This document shows, piece by piece, positions 1 through 9,391 of a stretch of 64,000 bases of DNA; position 1 is the stretch's first letter; each line of letters begins with the position of its first letter. This DNA is from Microbulbifer variabilis (GTDB lineage: Bacteria > Pseudomonadota > Gammaproteobacteria > Pseudomonadales > Cellvibrionaceae), in NCBI RefSeq assembly GCF_023716485.1, contig NZ_CP092418.1, positions 2,711,001 through 2,775,000 on the forward strand. Reading direction: 5' to 3'. Under the pieces are notes generated by a model. It did not search any database and had not been told where the DNA came from. It saw only the letters and a list, made by a program, of their open reading frames with translations. A program made the position numbers and the translations under genes.

Positions 1-805
1 TTTTCCCCAGTAGGGAGAGAGTAAAGATCAGAACAGATACTGGCACAGGCATCAATAGAGCCCGGCACCTTAGGCTCCTTGAAAGCCGCCTCAATAAATC
101 CGTGATAGACATATCAAGACCATCAGATACAAGGAAGACTTGATTTCTTGCGTTCGGGTGTTCAATACAAACTGTGATCAAGTCGATCAAGTTGTAGACA
201 GAAACCAGGCTGCGCCGATTGTTAATTGAACCTAACGGCAGTGGAATACCTTTCTGCAGCCAACGCATCATGGATTGAAAGTTAGCTTTTACTCCAGGTC
301 CATAGACTAGTGGTGGACGAATAATCACCACTTCCAGGTCAGTTTCCTCTGCCAGAGCAAGTAAGGCATCCTCAGCTTCTTTTTTTGAAATCCCATAGGG
401 GTCTACAGGATTTGAGGGCTCCTCTGCGGTAAATGGGCCCCTGCCAGTAGTGGATTCCCCATTCACCTTAATAGAGCTTAAGAAAATAAACCTTTTTACT
501 CCTGAAGATGCAGCTTGGCGGGCCAGTTGTAAGGTACCTTCCAAGTTGACTTTACGAAACTCTGCCAAGGGGTCGGCAGTACTTTCTTGCATCACATGAA
601 CTCTCGCGGCAGTATGGATCACCACATCAATATTGTTCAGTGTGGTACCCCAGTCAGTTTCCGCATCAATACGAGGTACATAAAGCCCCCCTTCTACCTC
701 CTGGCGATACACGGGCAGTACCTTGACCCTTTTAGATCGCAGGGCTGATAAAAGAGCACTTCCAATAAAACCACTGGCACCGGTCAACAATACTCGCTCT
801 TCCAC
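1..805 (-). CDS. NAD-dependent epimerase/dehydratase (extended SDR), 3' end cut by window
   Basis: An extended SDR, probably a nucleotide-sugar or undecaprenyl-PP-sugar 4-epimerase used for surface polysaccharide precursors. The N-terminus has the Rossmann dinucleotide loop G9-x-x-G12-x-x-G15, followed by an HTAARVHVM stretch, an SS-[IV]-K-V-N segment and the catalytic Y-x3-K in PYGISKKEAE. The frame is open to the window edge, so the C-terminus is missing. I chose the GTG at 805 because no ATG exists in frame and the glycine loop falls at the usual distance from it. The last visible residues are hydrophobic, as in WbpV/GnlA-like epimerases that precede an initiating glycosyltransferase. The family is certain; the substrate is not. 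Confidence 0.85.
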   Translation of the reverse strand, partial: MEERVLLTGASGFIGSALLSALRSKRVKVLPVYRQEVEGGLYVPRIDAETDWGTTLNNIDVVIHTAARVHVMQESTADPLAEFRKVNLEGTLQLARQAASSGVKRFIFLSSIKVNGESTTGRGPFTAEEPSNPVDPYGISKKEAEDALLALAEETDLEVVIIRPPLVYGPGVKANFQSMMRWLQKGIPLPLGSINNRRSLVSVYNLIDLITVCIEHPNARNQVFLVSDGLDMSITDLLRRLSRSLRCRALLMPVPVSVLIFTLSLLGK

Positions 806-1014
806 AAGCCCCGCCCATATCAATTAATTTCATAAGGAAGTAGTTTACAGATGGGAAAGCATTGAGTCACTGGTGGAAGGGCTGACGATAAAGAGCCTCT
901 AAACGGGTAGCCTGAAGATAAAAGTATCTTGGCTAAGCAATGATTAGACGACTCAAAAGTGTTCAGCAAGAGGGGATTTAATACTCTCTTATCTATTATT
1001 CGACTATTCGACCT

Positions 1015-1698
1015 TTAGTTTTGATCTCTAAGGCTGCAAAACCGAAGCTGAGCTTTGCCAGCATTTTTCACTCTGGCTCTGACATTCTCTAGAGCCCGCC
1101 CATGGGGTTCTGTAGTTTCTGCGGTTCCCCATTTAATCTCCCACTTTTCTCGGGCTGCCAAGCAAGCCTTGGCTTGCCGATAATGCCAGCGAGCCTCAGC
1201 GCAGGGGTTAAGATCTCTGGGAACCTTGCGGTCACAGATACGGTGGTATCTTTTACGGGCCAAATTAGCTTTAAAGTCTTTGTCTATTACCGCATCAAAG
1301 TGGCGAATAGACGAAGCTATAATCCTTTGCGGTGTCGCGCCCCCCCTAGCATTAGCCCTAGAAGGGATAGCCCAGCGTAACGTGGTTAACGCGGGCTGAT
1401 CTGAGAAAAAACCAATGGGTGAAACGGCTAACAGTTTCCTCTTAGACAAACATATTACTGGAACCGGGCTAGTGCCACCCAAAGGAAGCTTCTTTAGATA
1501 GTAACTAGTCGTTAACCTATTAGGCGTTGGCCATGTCGTTAACCTATGAGACGTTGACCATTTAGAGGCACTAAAACCATTTAAAGGGTCGGTATCAAAC
1601 CCCATAGTGCCGGCTGAGAATGTGGAAATGACAACTATCAATAGACCGCTTAAACCAATTAGTGACTCTCCAATCCGTTTATTACCATTTGTAGGCAT
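1015..1698 (-). CDS. Hypothetical protein, 227 aa, N-terminal membrane anchor
   Basis: I do not recognise this protein. It begins with a short basic stretch and one hydrophobic segment (about residues 11-32), consistent with a signal anchor. A Ser/Thr-rich middle follows, then a C-terminal half rich in Arg, Lys and Ala that looks helical. An AGGA sequence seven bases before the ATG at 1698 supports translation. It stands alone between the epimerase and another small minus-strand gene. No domain, catalytic motif or repeat is visible, so it could be an orphan gene or an open frame kept by chance. Confidence 0.45.
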   Translation of the reverse strand: MPTNGNKRIGESLIGLSGLLIVVISTFSAGTMGFDTDPLNGFSASKWSTSHRLTTWPTPNRLTTSYYLKKLPLGGTSPVPVICLSKRKLLAVSPIGFFSDQPALTTLRWAIPSRANARGGATPQRIIASSIRHFDAVIDKDFKANLARKRYHRICDRKVPRDLNPCAEARWHYRQAKACLAAREKWEIKWGTAETTEPHGRALENVRARVKNAGKAQLRFCSLRDQN

Positions 1699-1843
1699 AA
1701 GCAGATCCTAATAAATTTAGATGCCCGGACAGTCCGAAGCGAGAGACTTAAACTGTAAACAAACTAAAACGCTAGTCTAGTGTCGCGAAGCTTAAGCCCC
1801 AACTACGCTCTTTCGGAGAAATCAAACTTGCCTACGTCAAGAC

Positions 1844-2122
1844 TTAAAGGTGTTTTTGTAGTTCTTTTTGATTTAGCACTGGGGTAATCCAAATTTCCGC
1901 ACCCAGAGCTGAAAAAAACTTTTCGTTATAAGCCATCAGATGATCCTGCCGCTTCTCCTCAAGAATAAAAATAGCCGCGCGCTTACCATCCTCTAAAAAG
2001 AAATAGGAGGATTCAGGCTCAGCCGAAGCGATAAAATCATTGAAGGCTCTCGGCATGGACTTGTCTGCGATAGCATTATTGCCACTTTTAACGGGGATCA
2101 GGATTTTCATTAACAGGCGCAT
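1844..2122 (-). CDS. Conserved small protein, 92 aa, possible ferredoxin-like (dimeric alpha/beta barrel) fold
   Basis: A short soluble protein with a beta-alpha-beta look: it starts with a strand (MKILIPVKSG), then a helix, then strands near SSYFFLEDG and AAIFILEE and a helix ending in a tryptophan-containing strand (EIWITPVL). This pattern resembles small mono-domain proteins of the dimeric alpha/beta barrel group, but no active-site motif is visible. GAGGAAG lies six bases before the ATG at 2122. An internal Met at residue 5 is an alternative start. It lies downstream of, and on the same strand as, the RND operon, about 120 bp after the pump gene, so it may be a distal co-transcribed gene. 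Function unknown. Confidence 0.55.
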   Translation of the reverse strand: MRLLMKILIPVKSGNNAIADKSMPRAFNDFIASAEPESSYFFLEDGKRAAIFILEEKRQDHLMAYNEKFFSALGAEIWITPVLNQKELQKHL

Positions 2123-2239
2123 CGGGCTTCCTCTGTTGGGGAATTAAGGTTTAGGCTCCAACCATAGTCAATACCAGACCAATTAAGCGATATGAGGTGA
2201 CTAATCCCGCTGAAGGACACTGGTGGTTAAGTAGAGTTC

Positions 2240-5200
2240 TTATGCTTCTACCATGTTTCTACTGCCGTCTTCCGCGCCTGAACCCCTCTCGTGCCAGTGA
2301 ATCCACTTTAGATCCACCACCATCACGGTATAAAGCACCGGCACCAGTAGCAAAGTACCGCAGGTTGCCAATATCAAGCCTCCTATCTGGGCAAAACATA
2401 AAGGCTGCCAAAGAGGACCACCATGGAAAGCGAGAGGCACCAGGGCGCAGGTGGTAGCCGCTATTGTGATCAGGATTGGTCTTAGTCGTAGGATCCCCGC
2501 GTCCAACAATGCCTCTCTGAAAGGATCGCCTGCGGCATGACGCACTTCTATAAAATCAAACAAGACAATAATATGGCTGACAATTACCCCTACCAAGCTT
2601 ACTATCCCCAGAAAAGCCATAAACCCGAATGGCTGGCCAGTAACATAAAGCGCGGCAAGGGCACCCACCATACCCAGTGGTACGGTGGCAAATACCACCA
2701 AGGGCTTCAATAAGTTACTAAACTGGAAAACCAGAGCCAAAAAAATGGCCCCCGAGGAAACACCAAGTATCATGAGTAGCTGTGCAAACCCATGTGTTGA
2801 GTTAGCCGCATCTCCAGAAGCTTGTATTTGATAACCACTGGGTAGCGTCTTTTGTAAGGCATCTAATTCATCTTTTACATCTCCCATAATATCGGAGGCA
2901 ATAAATCCTGCATAAGGGTATGCAAAAACAGAAATCGTGCGAAATTTTTCCAAACGACGAATTCGCTCAGTTCTAAAGTCAATTCTTGTTGTAGCCACCT
3001 GCTCTAGGGGAACTCTTACTTCCGTATCTGATGAAAACACATAAAGGTTGTTAATATCCTGCAATTGCCCACGCTGATCCAGTCGGAGGCGAATAACGAT
3101 TGGTATTTCTTTGTCCCCCTCCCGTAAGGTGGATACCTCACTACCATTAATTGCCGTTGATGAAGCCTGGGCAATATCCGCATTAGTGACTCTAGACATC
3201 GCTGCCCGGTCTTCAAGAACATTCATATAAACCGCAAGACTCCTCTCTCCCCAGTTCTGGCGAACCGTGCGAGCATATGCAGATTTCTGTACAATATTTT
3301 TCACTCTCTCGGCAACATCTCGCAAGATAATAATATCCTTACGCTCTTCCTCAGAACCGGTTGTCACACGCCCTGACACCCTTATTTCAAAGGGATAATC
3401 TACCGGGGTAGTTTGCAGTTGGCGCACATCCAGATCGGCTCCGGGGATATTCTTACTGAGTGCTTCCTGAATAAACGGCACCAACTTTGGAGTCAGATTT
3501 TTATCATTGATACGGATAATAATTTGACCATAATTAGCTTGCTGTGGCCGAGGGTTCACTGTATACCAAAAACGCGGCGCCCCTCCACCAACGGTAGTAC
3601 TCAGTGCCTGTAGAATTGGTTCATCAGAATTCCCACCATTTTCTTTTTGATACTTTTCTATTGTTTGTCTAATCACCTGCTCCGCTTGTTTGGCAACATT
3701 ATCTGTTGCATCAATGCTTGCATCATTCTGCAACCAGACATCCACATAGGACAAATATTGAATGTCATCTGGAAAAAAGGCATTTTTCAACTGCGTTTTC
3801 AATACCACTCCCGCAATCAGAAAAAGTAAAAATCCCAGTAGTACAAGTTTCCTGTGATCTATAGCCCAGCTAGCGGTTCGATAGTACACACCAGTAAGCC
3901 CATGTTTCCGCCTCTCCTCCAGTGTTGGCTCTGTACGCTTCGGTGGACGCAAGAGAAGATTTCCTATGAAAGGCAGAAAAGTCATAGAAACTATCCGGGA
4001 GGCGATCAATGCGCAGGCCATAACAATTGGCAAACTGTGCAAAAAATCACCTTGATTTCCGGTTAGTAGTAAGAAAGGTAAATACGCAACCACATTGGTG
4101 AGCGTCGCAAAGAAAATGGCTTTCGCGAGTAGGGTTGGACCAAGCCAGGCAGCAATAAACGATGGTTTACCCGCGGCCATCTGTCGCTTGATGGCATCCC
4201 CGGCAACAACAGGATCATCCACTAAAAGCCCAAGGGCAATAATCAATGCTGCAATAGAGACTTGCTGAATATCCACCCCCATAAACTGGATAAAGCCGAA
4301 GGTCATTGCCAAGGTAATCGGGATTGAGATCATCAGTAGGACGGCGGAACGCCAATCAGAAAACCCGATAAAAGCGACAATAACCACAAGGATAATGGCT
4401 TCAACCAGCGCCTCAATAAAAAGCCCCACACTTTCCTTTACTTGTCTGGGCTGATCAGATACTTTTTCAATAATTAAATCTGGCGGCAAGTCAGCTCTAA
4501 CCTGTTCCAGTAACTTTGTGAGTACCTTGCCTAGCTCGCCGATTTGCTCACCATCACGCATCTGTACCGATAAGTTGACGCTGCGATGCCGTTGCCATGT
4601 CCCATCGTGTTTAGATTTGCTGACATAGTAATTTAATAGCTCTGGTGGCGACTCATACCCCATTGAAACATCCAGTACACCCCGTAGGTACACCGGAGTA
4701 CCATCATCACTCAAAGCGATAGGCACATCCCCAATTTCTTCATAATTGCTAAAGTCCCCACTGGGAAATATTGCGACATCCATATCCTCAACAGTCAGAT
4801 TGCCGCCAGGAATAGTTGTATTGCGGGCATTGAGTATTGGGCCAATCATATCCGGGCGTAGACCGTAAGAAGCAAGCCGCTCCTGGGAATAAACCAAATC
4901 GACTTGCTGTTGCAGTACCCCAGAACGCAGTACCCGCTTTACCTGCGGGAGAGTGCGAATATTCGCAGCGATGAGATCAGAGAAATCATCCAGTTGCCTA
5001 TAGCTGTATTTTGCCCCGGCTACTTCGGCAAGACGCTCGCGAGTTTTAGCAATATCTCGTACAAGAAAAGGCTGCCAGGAGTCGGGAAAAAATTTCTGTG
5101 CACTAAGTCGCTCATTTAAAAAACGATATCCCGCACGCATCAACTCTTCATCACTTTTATCAGAGGTAAAATCTACGCCGATGTAACCGGGGCCCGACAG

Positions 5201-5929
5201 AATTTTAAATGCAGTGCCATAACCCTGTTTCTCCATCCAGCGGGAAAAGACCTTGAAGGCAGCCAAGCTATTCACCCCATGCACTGAAAGCGGCAGGGCC
5301 ACCATAATACTAACCCTCTGCTCTACTCCCTGATTTTTATACTTGGCGCGAACCTCCGATAATGCTTCTCGAATGTTTTCTGCCCGGAGGCTAATTTCAG
5401 TAGCTCCGGCCCTTGGGCTGGCTACTGCCAAAAGCACGGCAGCCGTATCCCCAAATTCATCATTGAATTGAGTAGCCTGTGTCCCTGAAGGCAGTTGACT
5501 CTGCGCGTCAATAAGTTTCAGGTTTATATCATTAAATGCCTTAGTGACATCGGTGTGAGGGGCAAGCTGAGTTTGTACTACGGACACACCGTTAAGGGTC
5601 AGGGATTTTATTGCAAAGGAACGCGCATCTGGCTGGTAGAGATATTCACTCTGGGCGATGGCATCTTCTATTCGTCGTGTTACCAGCTCCTCAACTTTGA
5701 TGGCACTTTGCCCTGGCCATTTGGTTGTTGCTGTGGCTATACGGACGGGAATATCTGGATCCTTACTTTTGGGCATCGCAATATATGAGATAAGCCCCCA
5801 AAACATAACCCCAACCAATAGCGCCCATGAAATGGAGGAGTTATCGACAAAAAAGCGAGCGGTATTAAAGCGGTGCTCACTTTCAGCTTCCAGAATTTCT
5901 TCTCTGGTTTTTTCGTCTTTAACCACCAT
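2240..5929 (-). CDS. RND efflux transporter, inner-membrane permease (HAE-1-like), 1229 aa
   Basis: The proton-driven pump of a tripartite exporter. TM1 is at about 33-52, followed by a long periplasmic porter region, TM2 from about 497, the TM4 motif GLLVDD near 571, and a second periplasmic loop with TM7-12 to the end. The two TM4 aspartates needed for proton coupling are present, but the next residues are PVV where HAE-1 pumps usually have AIV. At the TM10 position where AcrB has Lys940, the sequence is VGVIVSHIIVLFDF, with Ser-His instead of Lys-Asn. HAE-1 pumps are usually about 1020-1060 residues; the excess of roughly 150 residues sits in the first porter loop before TM2. AAGGGA precedes the ATG. 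It is the last gene of the operon after the adaptor. The substrate cannot be read from the sequence. Confidence 0.93.
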   Translation of the reverse strand: MVVKDEKTREEILEAESEHRFNTARFFVDNSSISWALLVGVMFWGLISYIAMPKSKDPDIPVRIATATTKWPGQSAIKVEELVTRRIEDAIAQSEYLYQPDARSFAIKSLTLNGVSVVQTQLAPHTDVTKAFNDINLKLIDAQSQLPSGTQATQFNDEFGDTAAVLLAVASPRAGATEISLRAENIREALSEVRAKYKNQGVEQRVSIMVALPLSVHGVNSLAAFKVFSRWMEKQGYGTAFKILSGPGYIGVDFTSDKSDEELMRAGYRFLNERLSAQKFFPDSWQPFLVRDIAKTRERLAEVAGAKYSYRQLDDFSDLIAANIRTLPQVKRVLRSGVLQQQVDLVYSQERLASYGLRPDMIGPILNARNTTIPGGNLTVEDMDVAIFPSGDFSNYEEIGDVPIALSDDGTPVYLRGVLDVSMGYESPPELLNYYVSKSKHDGTWQRHRSVNLSVQMRDGEQIGELGKVLTKLLEQVRADLPPDLIIEKVSDQPRQVKESVGLFIEALVEAIILVVIVAFIGFSDWRSAVLLMISIPITLAMTFGFIQFMGVDIQQVSIAALIIALGLLVDDPVVAGDAIKRQMAAGKPSFIAAWLGPTLLAKAIFFATLTNVVAYLPFLLLTGNQGDFLHSLPIVMACALIASRIVSMTFLPFIGNLLLRPPKRTEPTLEERRKHGLTGVYYRTASWAIDHRKLVLLGFLLFLIAGVVLKTQLKNAFFPDDIQYLSYVDVWLQNDASIDATDNVAKQAEQVIRQTIEKYQKENGGNSDEPILQALSTTVGGGAPRFWYTVNPRPQQANYGQIIIRINDKNLTPKLVPFIQEALSKNIPGADLDVRQLQTTPVDYPFEIRVSGRVTTGSEEERKDIIILRDVAERVKNIVQKSAYARTVRQNWGERSLAVYMNVLEDRAAMSRVTNADIAQASSTAINGSEVSTLREGDKEIPIVIRLRLDQRGQLQDINNLYVFSSDTEVRVPLEQVATTRIDFRTERIRRLEKFRTISVFAYPYAGFIASDIMGDVKDELDALQKTLPSGYQIQASGDAANSTHGFAQLLMILGVSSGAIFLALVFQFSNLLKPLVVFATVPLGMVGALAALYVTGQPFGFMAFLGIVSLVGVIVSHIIVLFDFIEVRHAAGDPFREALLDAGILRLRPILITIAATTCALVPLAFHGGPLWQPLCFAQIGGLILATCGTLLLVPVLYTVMVVDLKWIHWHERGSGAEDGSRNMVEA

Positions 5930-5947
5930 TGATATTCCCTTGAGGCA

Positions 5948-7054
5948 CTAGGGCACTATCCTTACCGCCTGACCATCCTGTAACTGTGACGCGCCATTTG
6001 ACACAACCCGCTCCCCCTCCTTGAGGCCGTGTAAAACAACAATGTTGTTACCCACTACCGGCCCTGGAACCACTCTGCGCAGCTTTGCCTGTAAAACATT
6101 GTTGTCAATTTCCAATACAAAAACGGCAAAGCCTTCCGACTCATTTGATTGCGGGACCAAACATGAAAGGGGCACCACAACCCGGTTTGGCTGAGGTCGC
6201 ATTTTGTCCAGTAAAAGACTCATAATCATGCCCGGTTTTAATATTGCATTGGGGTTAGGCACGGTTACGGTAATGGCAAAAACTCTGGTGCGTTCCTCTG
6301 CTTTCGGGGAAACTTCTGTGACCTGGCCAGTAAAAGTCTTGCCTGGTTGGGACTCTGTCATCATAGAGATAACACTACCCAGTTTGGCAAAGCTCAACAC
6401 CACATCAGGCACATTAAAAACCACTTTGACACGAGAGATATCGGCAACCACAAAACCAACGGCATCCCTTTGCACCAGAGTGCCGACCTCTATATTGCGT
6501 TGAAGAATAATTCCGGTAAGGGGTGAACGTAATACCGTGTCATTGAGATTCTCTTTAGCGTTATCCAAGCGCGCCTTAGAACCTACAACAGAGGCCTGAG
6601 AGATCTCATACTCCTCCCGGGCGGCGTCGTAATCCGGTGCCGTGATACTTGCGGTGGCAAAAAGAGCCGAAGCTCTTTTGTAGTCCAGATCTGCTTTCCT
6701 CCGGGCAGCCTCTGCTTTACTGACATTCGCTGCCGCCTCAACCACCTTGTCTCTGTATTGCTCGTCGTTGACGATAGCCAGGGGCTCTCCCTGAATCACT
6801 CGGTCCCCGCCCTGCAATATTCTTATTTTTCTAAGCGCCCGGCGAGTTGGAATTTCATCGATATATCCCTCTGTTCTAAATGCTACATCTACCTGCGTAT
6901 AGGGGTGGACCACGGCAGAGTATGGATAACCTTCAATACCACTTTCTGTACGAGCCACTGTAGCTTGCACAGGCACCGGACTTTTCTCCGGTGGCTCACT
7001 TTGGCAGGCCGATAGTAAGAGCAGAAACATCAGTAAAAGGGGTAAACGCAACAT
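5948..7054 (-). CDS. RND periplasmic adaptor (membrane fusion protein), lipoprotein, 368 aa
   Basis: Links the inner-membrane pump to the outer-membrane channel. The N-terminus is a lipoprotein signal with lipobox LSAC (Cys17), so the mature protein should be lipid-anchored. The domains follow the family order: a first lipoyl half (VAFRTEGYIDEIP), a coiled-coil hairpin (about 110-170, with alternating Ala, Glu and Lys), a second lipoyl half (LRSPLTGIILQRNIEVG), a beta-barrel domain (about 200-280) and a C-terminal membrane-proximal domain ending in GLKEGERVVSNGASQLQDGQ. It starts two bases after the outer-membrane gene's stop and ends 18 bases before the pump gene, so all three genes form one minus-strand transcript. 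Confidence 0.93.
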   Translation of the reverse strand: MLRLPLLLMFLLLLSACQSEPPEKSPVPVQATVARTESGIEGYPYSAVVHPYTQVDVAFRTEGYIDEIPTRRALRKIRILQGGDRVIQGEPLAIVNDEQYRDKVVEAAANVSKAEAARRKADLDYKRASALFATASITAPDYDAAREEYEISQASVVGSKARLDNAKENLNDTVLRSPLTGIILQRNIEVGTLVQRDAVGFVVADISRVKVVFNVPDVVLSFAKLGSVISMMTESQPGKTFTGQVTEVSPKAEERTRVFAITVTVPNPNAILKPGMIMSLLLDKMRPQPNRVVVPLSCLVPQSNESEGFAVFVLEIDNNVLQAKLRRVVPGPVVGNNIVVLHGLKEGERVVSNGASQLQDGQAVRIVP

Positions 7055-7056
7055 CG

Positions 7057-8379
7057 TTACACCTCCCCCACCGCTCTTTCGTATTCGGCTAACGCCCTCC
7101 AGACAGAAAGTACCGCTTTGTTGTAATCGCTGTTGGCGCGATCGAGCTGGGTTTCCGTTTCCAGTACGTTGGTTAATAGCGTCGTTTGCTCACGATAGCG
7201 GTTGATCATTACCCGTAACTTTTCCCGATATGCCGCTTGTAATTCTCGGGCTACAGCAACCGATTCCTGCGCAGTCCGTAACTTGCGCAAGCTGTCACGC
7301 ACTTCTACTTCAATTTGACCGCGCAATTCCCCCACTCTAACTTCGGCCCCAGCAATTTTACTCGCGCGGCTGGCCAGCTCATCCCGCTTGCGCCCCCAGT
7401 CAAAAATCTCCCAGCGTAAATCTAAAGCAACGATTACCTCGGCATCAGGAACAAGGCTTACGTTAAAGAGCTTGAGATAGCTGAAGTGAAAGTCTATATC
7501 GGGAATATATTCAGATTTCTTAACATCGTAGCTGTATTCAGCCTTCTCAATGGCCAACAGTGATTCAATAAAATCAGGGCGTTGATCAAAGGCCAACACT
7601 AGGGATGCATCGGTGTCATACACGACTTGATGAGGTACAGGGAGGTGCTCGACGCTAAATGGCGTTTCTACATCGCGCCCTAATAGCGCATTGAGTCGCT
7701 CCTTGGCCGTAATCATCTCATCAATCCTGCGCTGACGTTCCAGTTGGCGCTGGGCTAAGCGGGCACGTACATCCAGCAACTCGTATTCCAGAGCCACCTG
7801 TTGGTCGACATAATTGCGCACCAGGTCACTCAGGGAACTCAAGAACAAAATAGATTCATCAATTGCCTGGAGGTCACCGATAATCCTGCCCACCTCGAAA
7901 TACTGCAGCTTTACCAAAAAAGCGACATCCTGCTGCGTCCAGCGCACTTTTTGCACCGCCATCGCCGTGGTGACATAACCCTCACAGATTTCCAAGGCAA
8001 TAGTGTAGAGACGGGTAAGAGGCTGGCGCGCACTGAAGGAGACGATCTCAGTTGTTCCCTGCTCGGTGGTGATCTCCACATTGTTTGGTGGGATTGGTCC
8101 TATTTCAGAATCGGGAACAAGGCTACCCTCAGGGAAGGTATAGCTCTGGGTGGTGAGGTTGTGATTGATGGCGGCATTCAGTTCCAATCGCGGGTAACGG
8201 CGTGTCTTTAGCGCCTCAACCATATCACCCGCCTCATCGACTTCTAGAGCCGCGCCCTGCACCCGCAGGTTGGTACGAATGGCCGTTTGTACTGCATCAT
8301 TGAGCGGAAGCACAGGCTCAGGGGCAGAGCTCCAGGCAGCGCCGATAAAGATCCATATTGCGAACCCGCCCTTGAACAA
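7057..8379 (-). CDS. TolC-like outer membrane efflux channel, 440 aa
   Basis: The outer-membrane factor of the RND system. A signal peptide is visible (hydrophobic to about residue 18). The mature part opens with the family-typical LNDAVQTAIRTNL helix and contains long amphipathic helices rich in Gln, Arg, Ala and Glu (for example around YELLDVRARLAQRQLERQR) with two repeated halves, as in OEP-family trimers. The start appears to be a TTG with GAAGGGG just upstream; no in-frame ATG lies closer to the signal peptide. It is first in the operon, ahead of the adaptor and pump, so the promoter must lie in the 304-bp gap shared with the divergent TVP38-like gene. Confidence 0.9.
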   Translation of the reverse strand: MFKGGFAIWIFIGAAWSSAPEPVLPLNDAVQTAIRTNLRVQGAALEVDEAGDMVEALKTRRYPRLELNAAINHNLTTQSYTFPEGSLVPDSEIGPIPPNNVEITTEQGTTEIVSFSARQPLTRLYTIALEICEGYVTTAMAVQKVRWTQQDVAFLVKLQYFEVGRIIGDLQAIDESILFLSSLSDLVRNYVDQQVALEYELLDVRARLAQRQLERQRRIDEMITAKERLNALLGRDVETPFSVEHLPVPHQVVYDTDASLVLAFDQRPDFIESLLAIEKAEYSYDVKKSEYIPDIDFHFSYLKLFNVSLVPDAEVIVALDLRWEIFDWGRKRDELASRASKIAGAEVRVGELRGQIEVEVRDSLRKLRTAQESVAVARELQAAYREKLRVMINRYREQTTLLTNVLETETQLDRANSDYNKAVLSVWRALAEYERAVGEV

Positions 8380-8683
8380 CGATCACCCCTTCCTGGCAGC
8401 AGCACACACCCGCACAATATGCAATTATTCCAGTAAGTATATGTGCTTCATGCTCACCGCTTAGTCAGCACGCCTATCCCCACGCCAACCAGTGTACTCC
8501 CCCTACATATTTCTTTTTTTTATATCTGCCTGAGCCATTTTCCCGCCAATAAATCCTTTCTAGGTGCTAGTGCCCGATAAAACCCGGGTGCGTCAAAATG
8601 AAGTTTCACCTGCCCTTTTCCATTGGCTAGGCTAATAACTGGCGGCGATCAAAACCGCTTGTTGTTGGCTCCCGAGCAGTTCT
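8380..8683. other. Divergent intergenic region, RND operon / TVP38-like gene
   Basis: This 304-bp gap separates two divergent transcripts and must hold both promoters. It has a T-rich tract near 8513-8525. I see no clear dyad that would identify an operator, and no gene for a local TetR, MarR or two-component regulator next to the pump operon. Confidence 0.5.
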
Positions 8684-9391
8684 ATGGCGGTGAAATTCCT
8701 ACCGGTAATTGTGATTCTGATTTGCCTGATCGCCGTGGCCGGTGCGCTCAGCCTGATGATGTATTTCAACCTGGATGAGCGACTGATCGAACTGTTCCAG
8801 TGGCTCAATGAGCAGGGCTGGCAAACCAGCCTGCTATTCGTGTTAATCGTTGCCCTGGCGATCGTATTGTTGTTGCCTGGTGTTATTTTCACCATGGGCG
8901 CAGGATTTGTATTTGGAGTAATCAAAGGCACTTTGTTGGTACTGTTGGGAACCGTCCTAGGCGCAACCCTGGCCTTTCTGATTGCCCGCTACTTGCTCGG
9001 AGAGAGGCCATCACGCTGGATTATGTCCCACATAAAGCCCGCCACGGTGGGCGAAGTGATTCGTCGTGAGGGCTGGCAGATGATTATGTTAACCCGCCTG
9101 GTACCACTGTTCCCTTTCAAGCTCTCCAACTATTTCTTTGGGCTGACACCGGTTCGCTTGCGGGATTTCATACTGGGCAATGCTCTGGGGGTTATCCCCC
9201 TCACTTTGAACAATGTATATGTAGGCTCCATCGCCGCAGATCTAACGTCCCTGGGTGAGGTGGAGGAGCGCACTACAGTGCAATGGGCGCTTTACATCAT
9301 GGGCTTTGTACTTGCTGTACTAGCCTTGATCGGCCTCACACGCATGGCGCGACGCGCCCTGAAGAAGATCGTGAAAGAAGAGGATCTCTGA
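8684..9391 (+). CDS. TVP38/TMEM64 (DedA-like) family membrane protein, 235 aa
   Basis: An inner-membrane protein of the SNARE-associated/VTT superfamily, whose members include lipid scramblases and carrier-lipid flippases. Hydrophobic segments lie at about 1-27, 45-75, 80-103, 140-175 and 195-220. The diagnostic core is present: an Arg-Glu-Gly segment, then LTRLVPLFPFKLSNYFFGLT followed by a re-entrant hydrophobic stretch. The stop overlaps the start of the next gene by one base (TGATG), so translation is coupled. Its place at the head of a glycosidase, glycosyltransferase and phosphodiesterase cluster suggests a role in moving a lipid or lipid-linked sugar; this is inference. Confidence 0.85.
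   Translation: MAVKFLPVIVILICLIAVAGALSLMMYFNLDERLIELFQWLNEQGWQTSLLFVLIVALAIVLLLPGVIFTMGAGFVFGVIKGTLLVLLGTVLGATLAFLIARYLLGERPSRWIMSHIKPATVGEVIRREGWQMIMLTRLVPLFPFKLSNYFFGLTPVRLRDFILGNALGVIPLTLNNVYVGSIAADLTSLGEVEERTTVQWALYIMGFVLAVLALIGLTRMARRALKKIVKEEDL

Noticed and set aside
9283..9390. Upstream extension of the glycosidase-like gene
   Set aside because: Would lie inside the TVP38-like gene; the ATG at 9391 is coupled to its stop.
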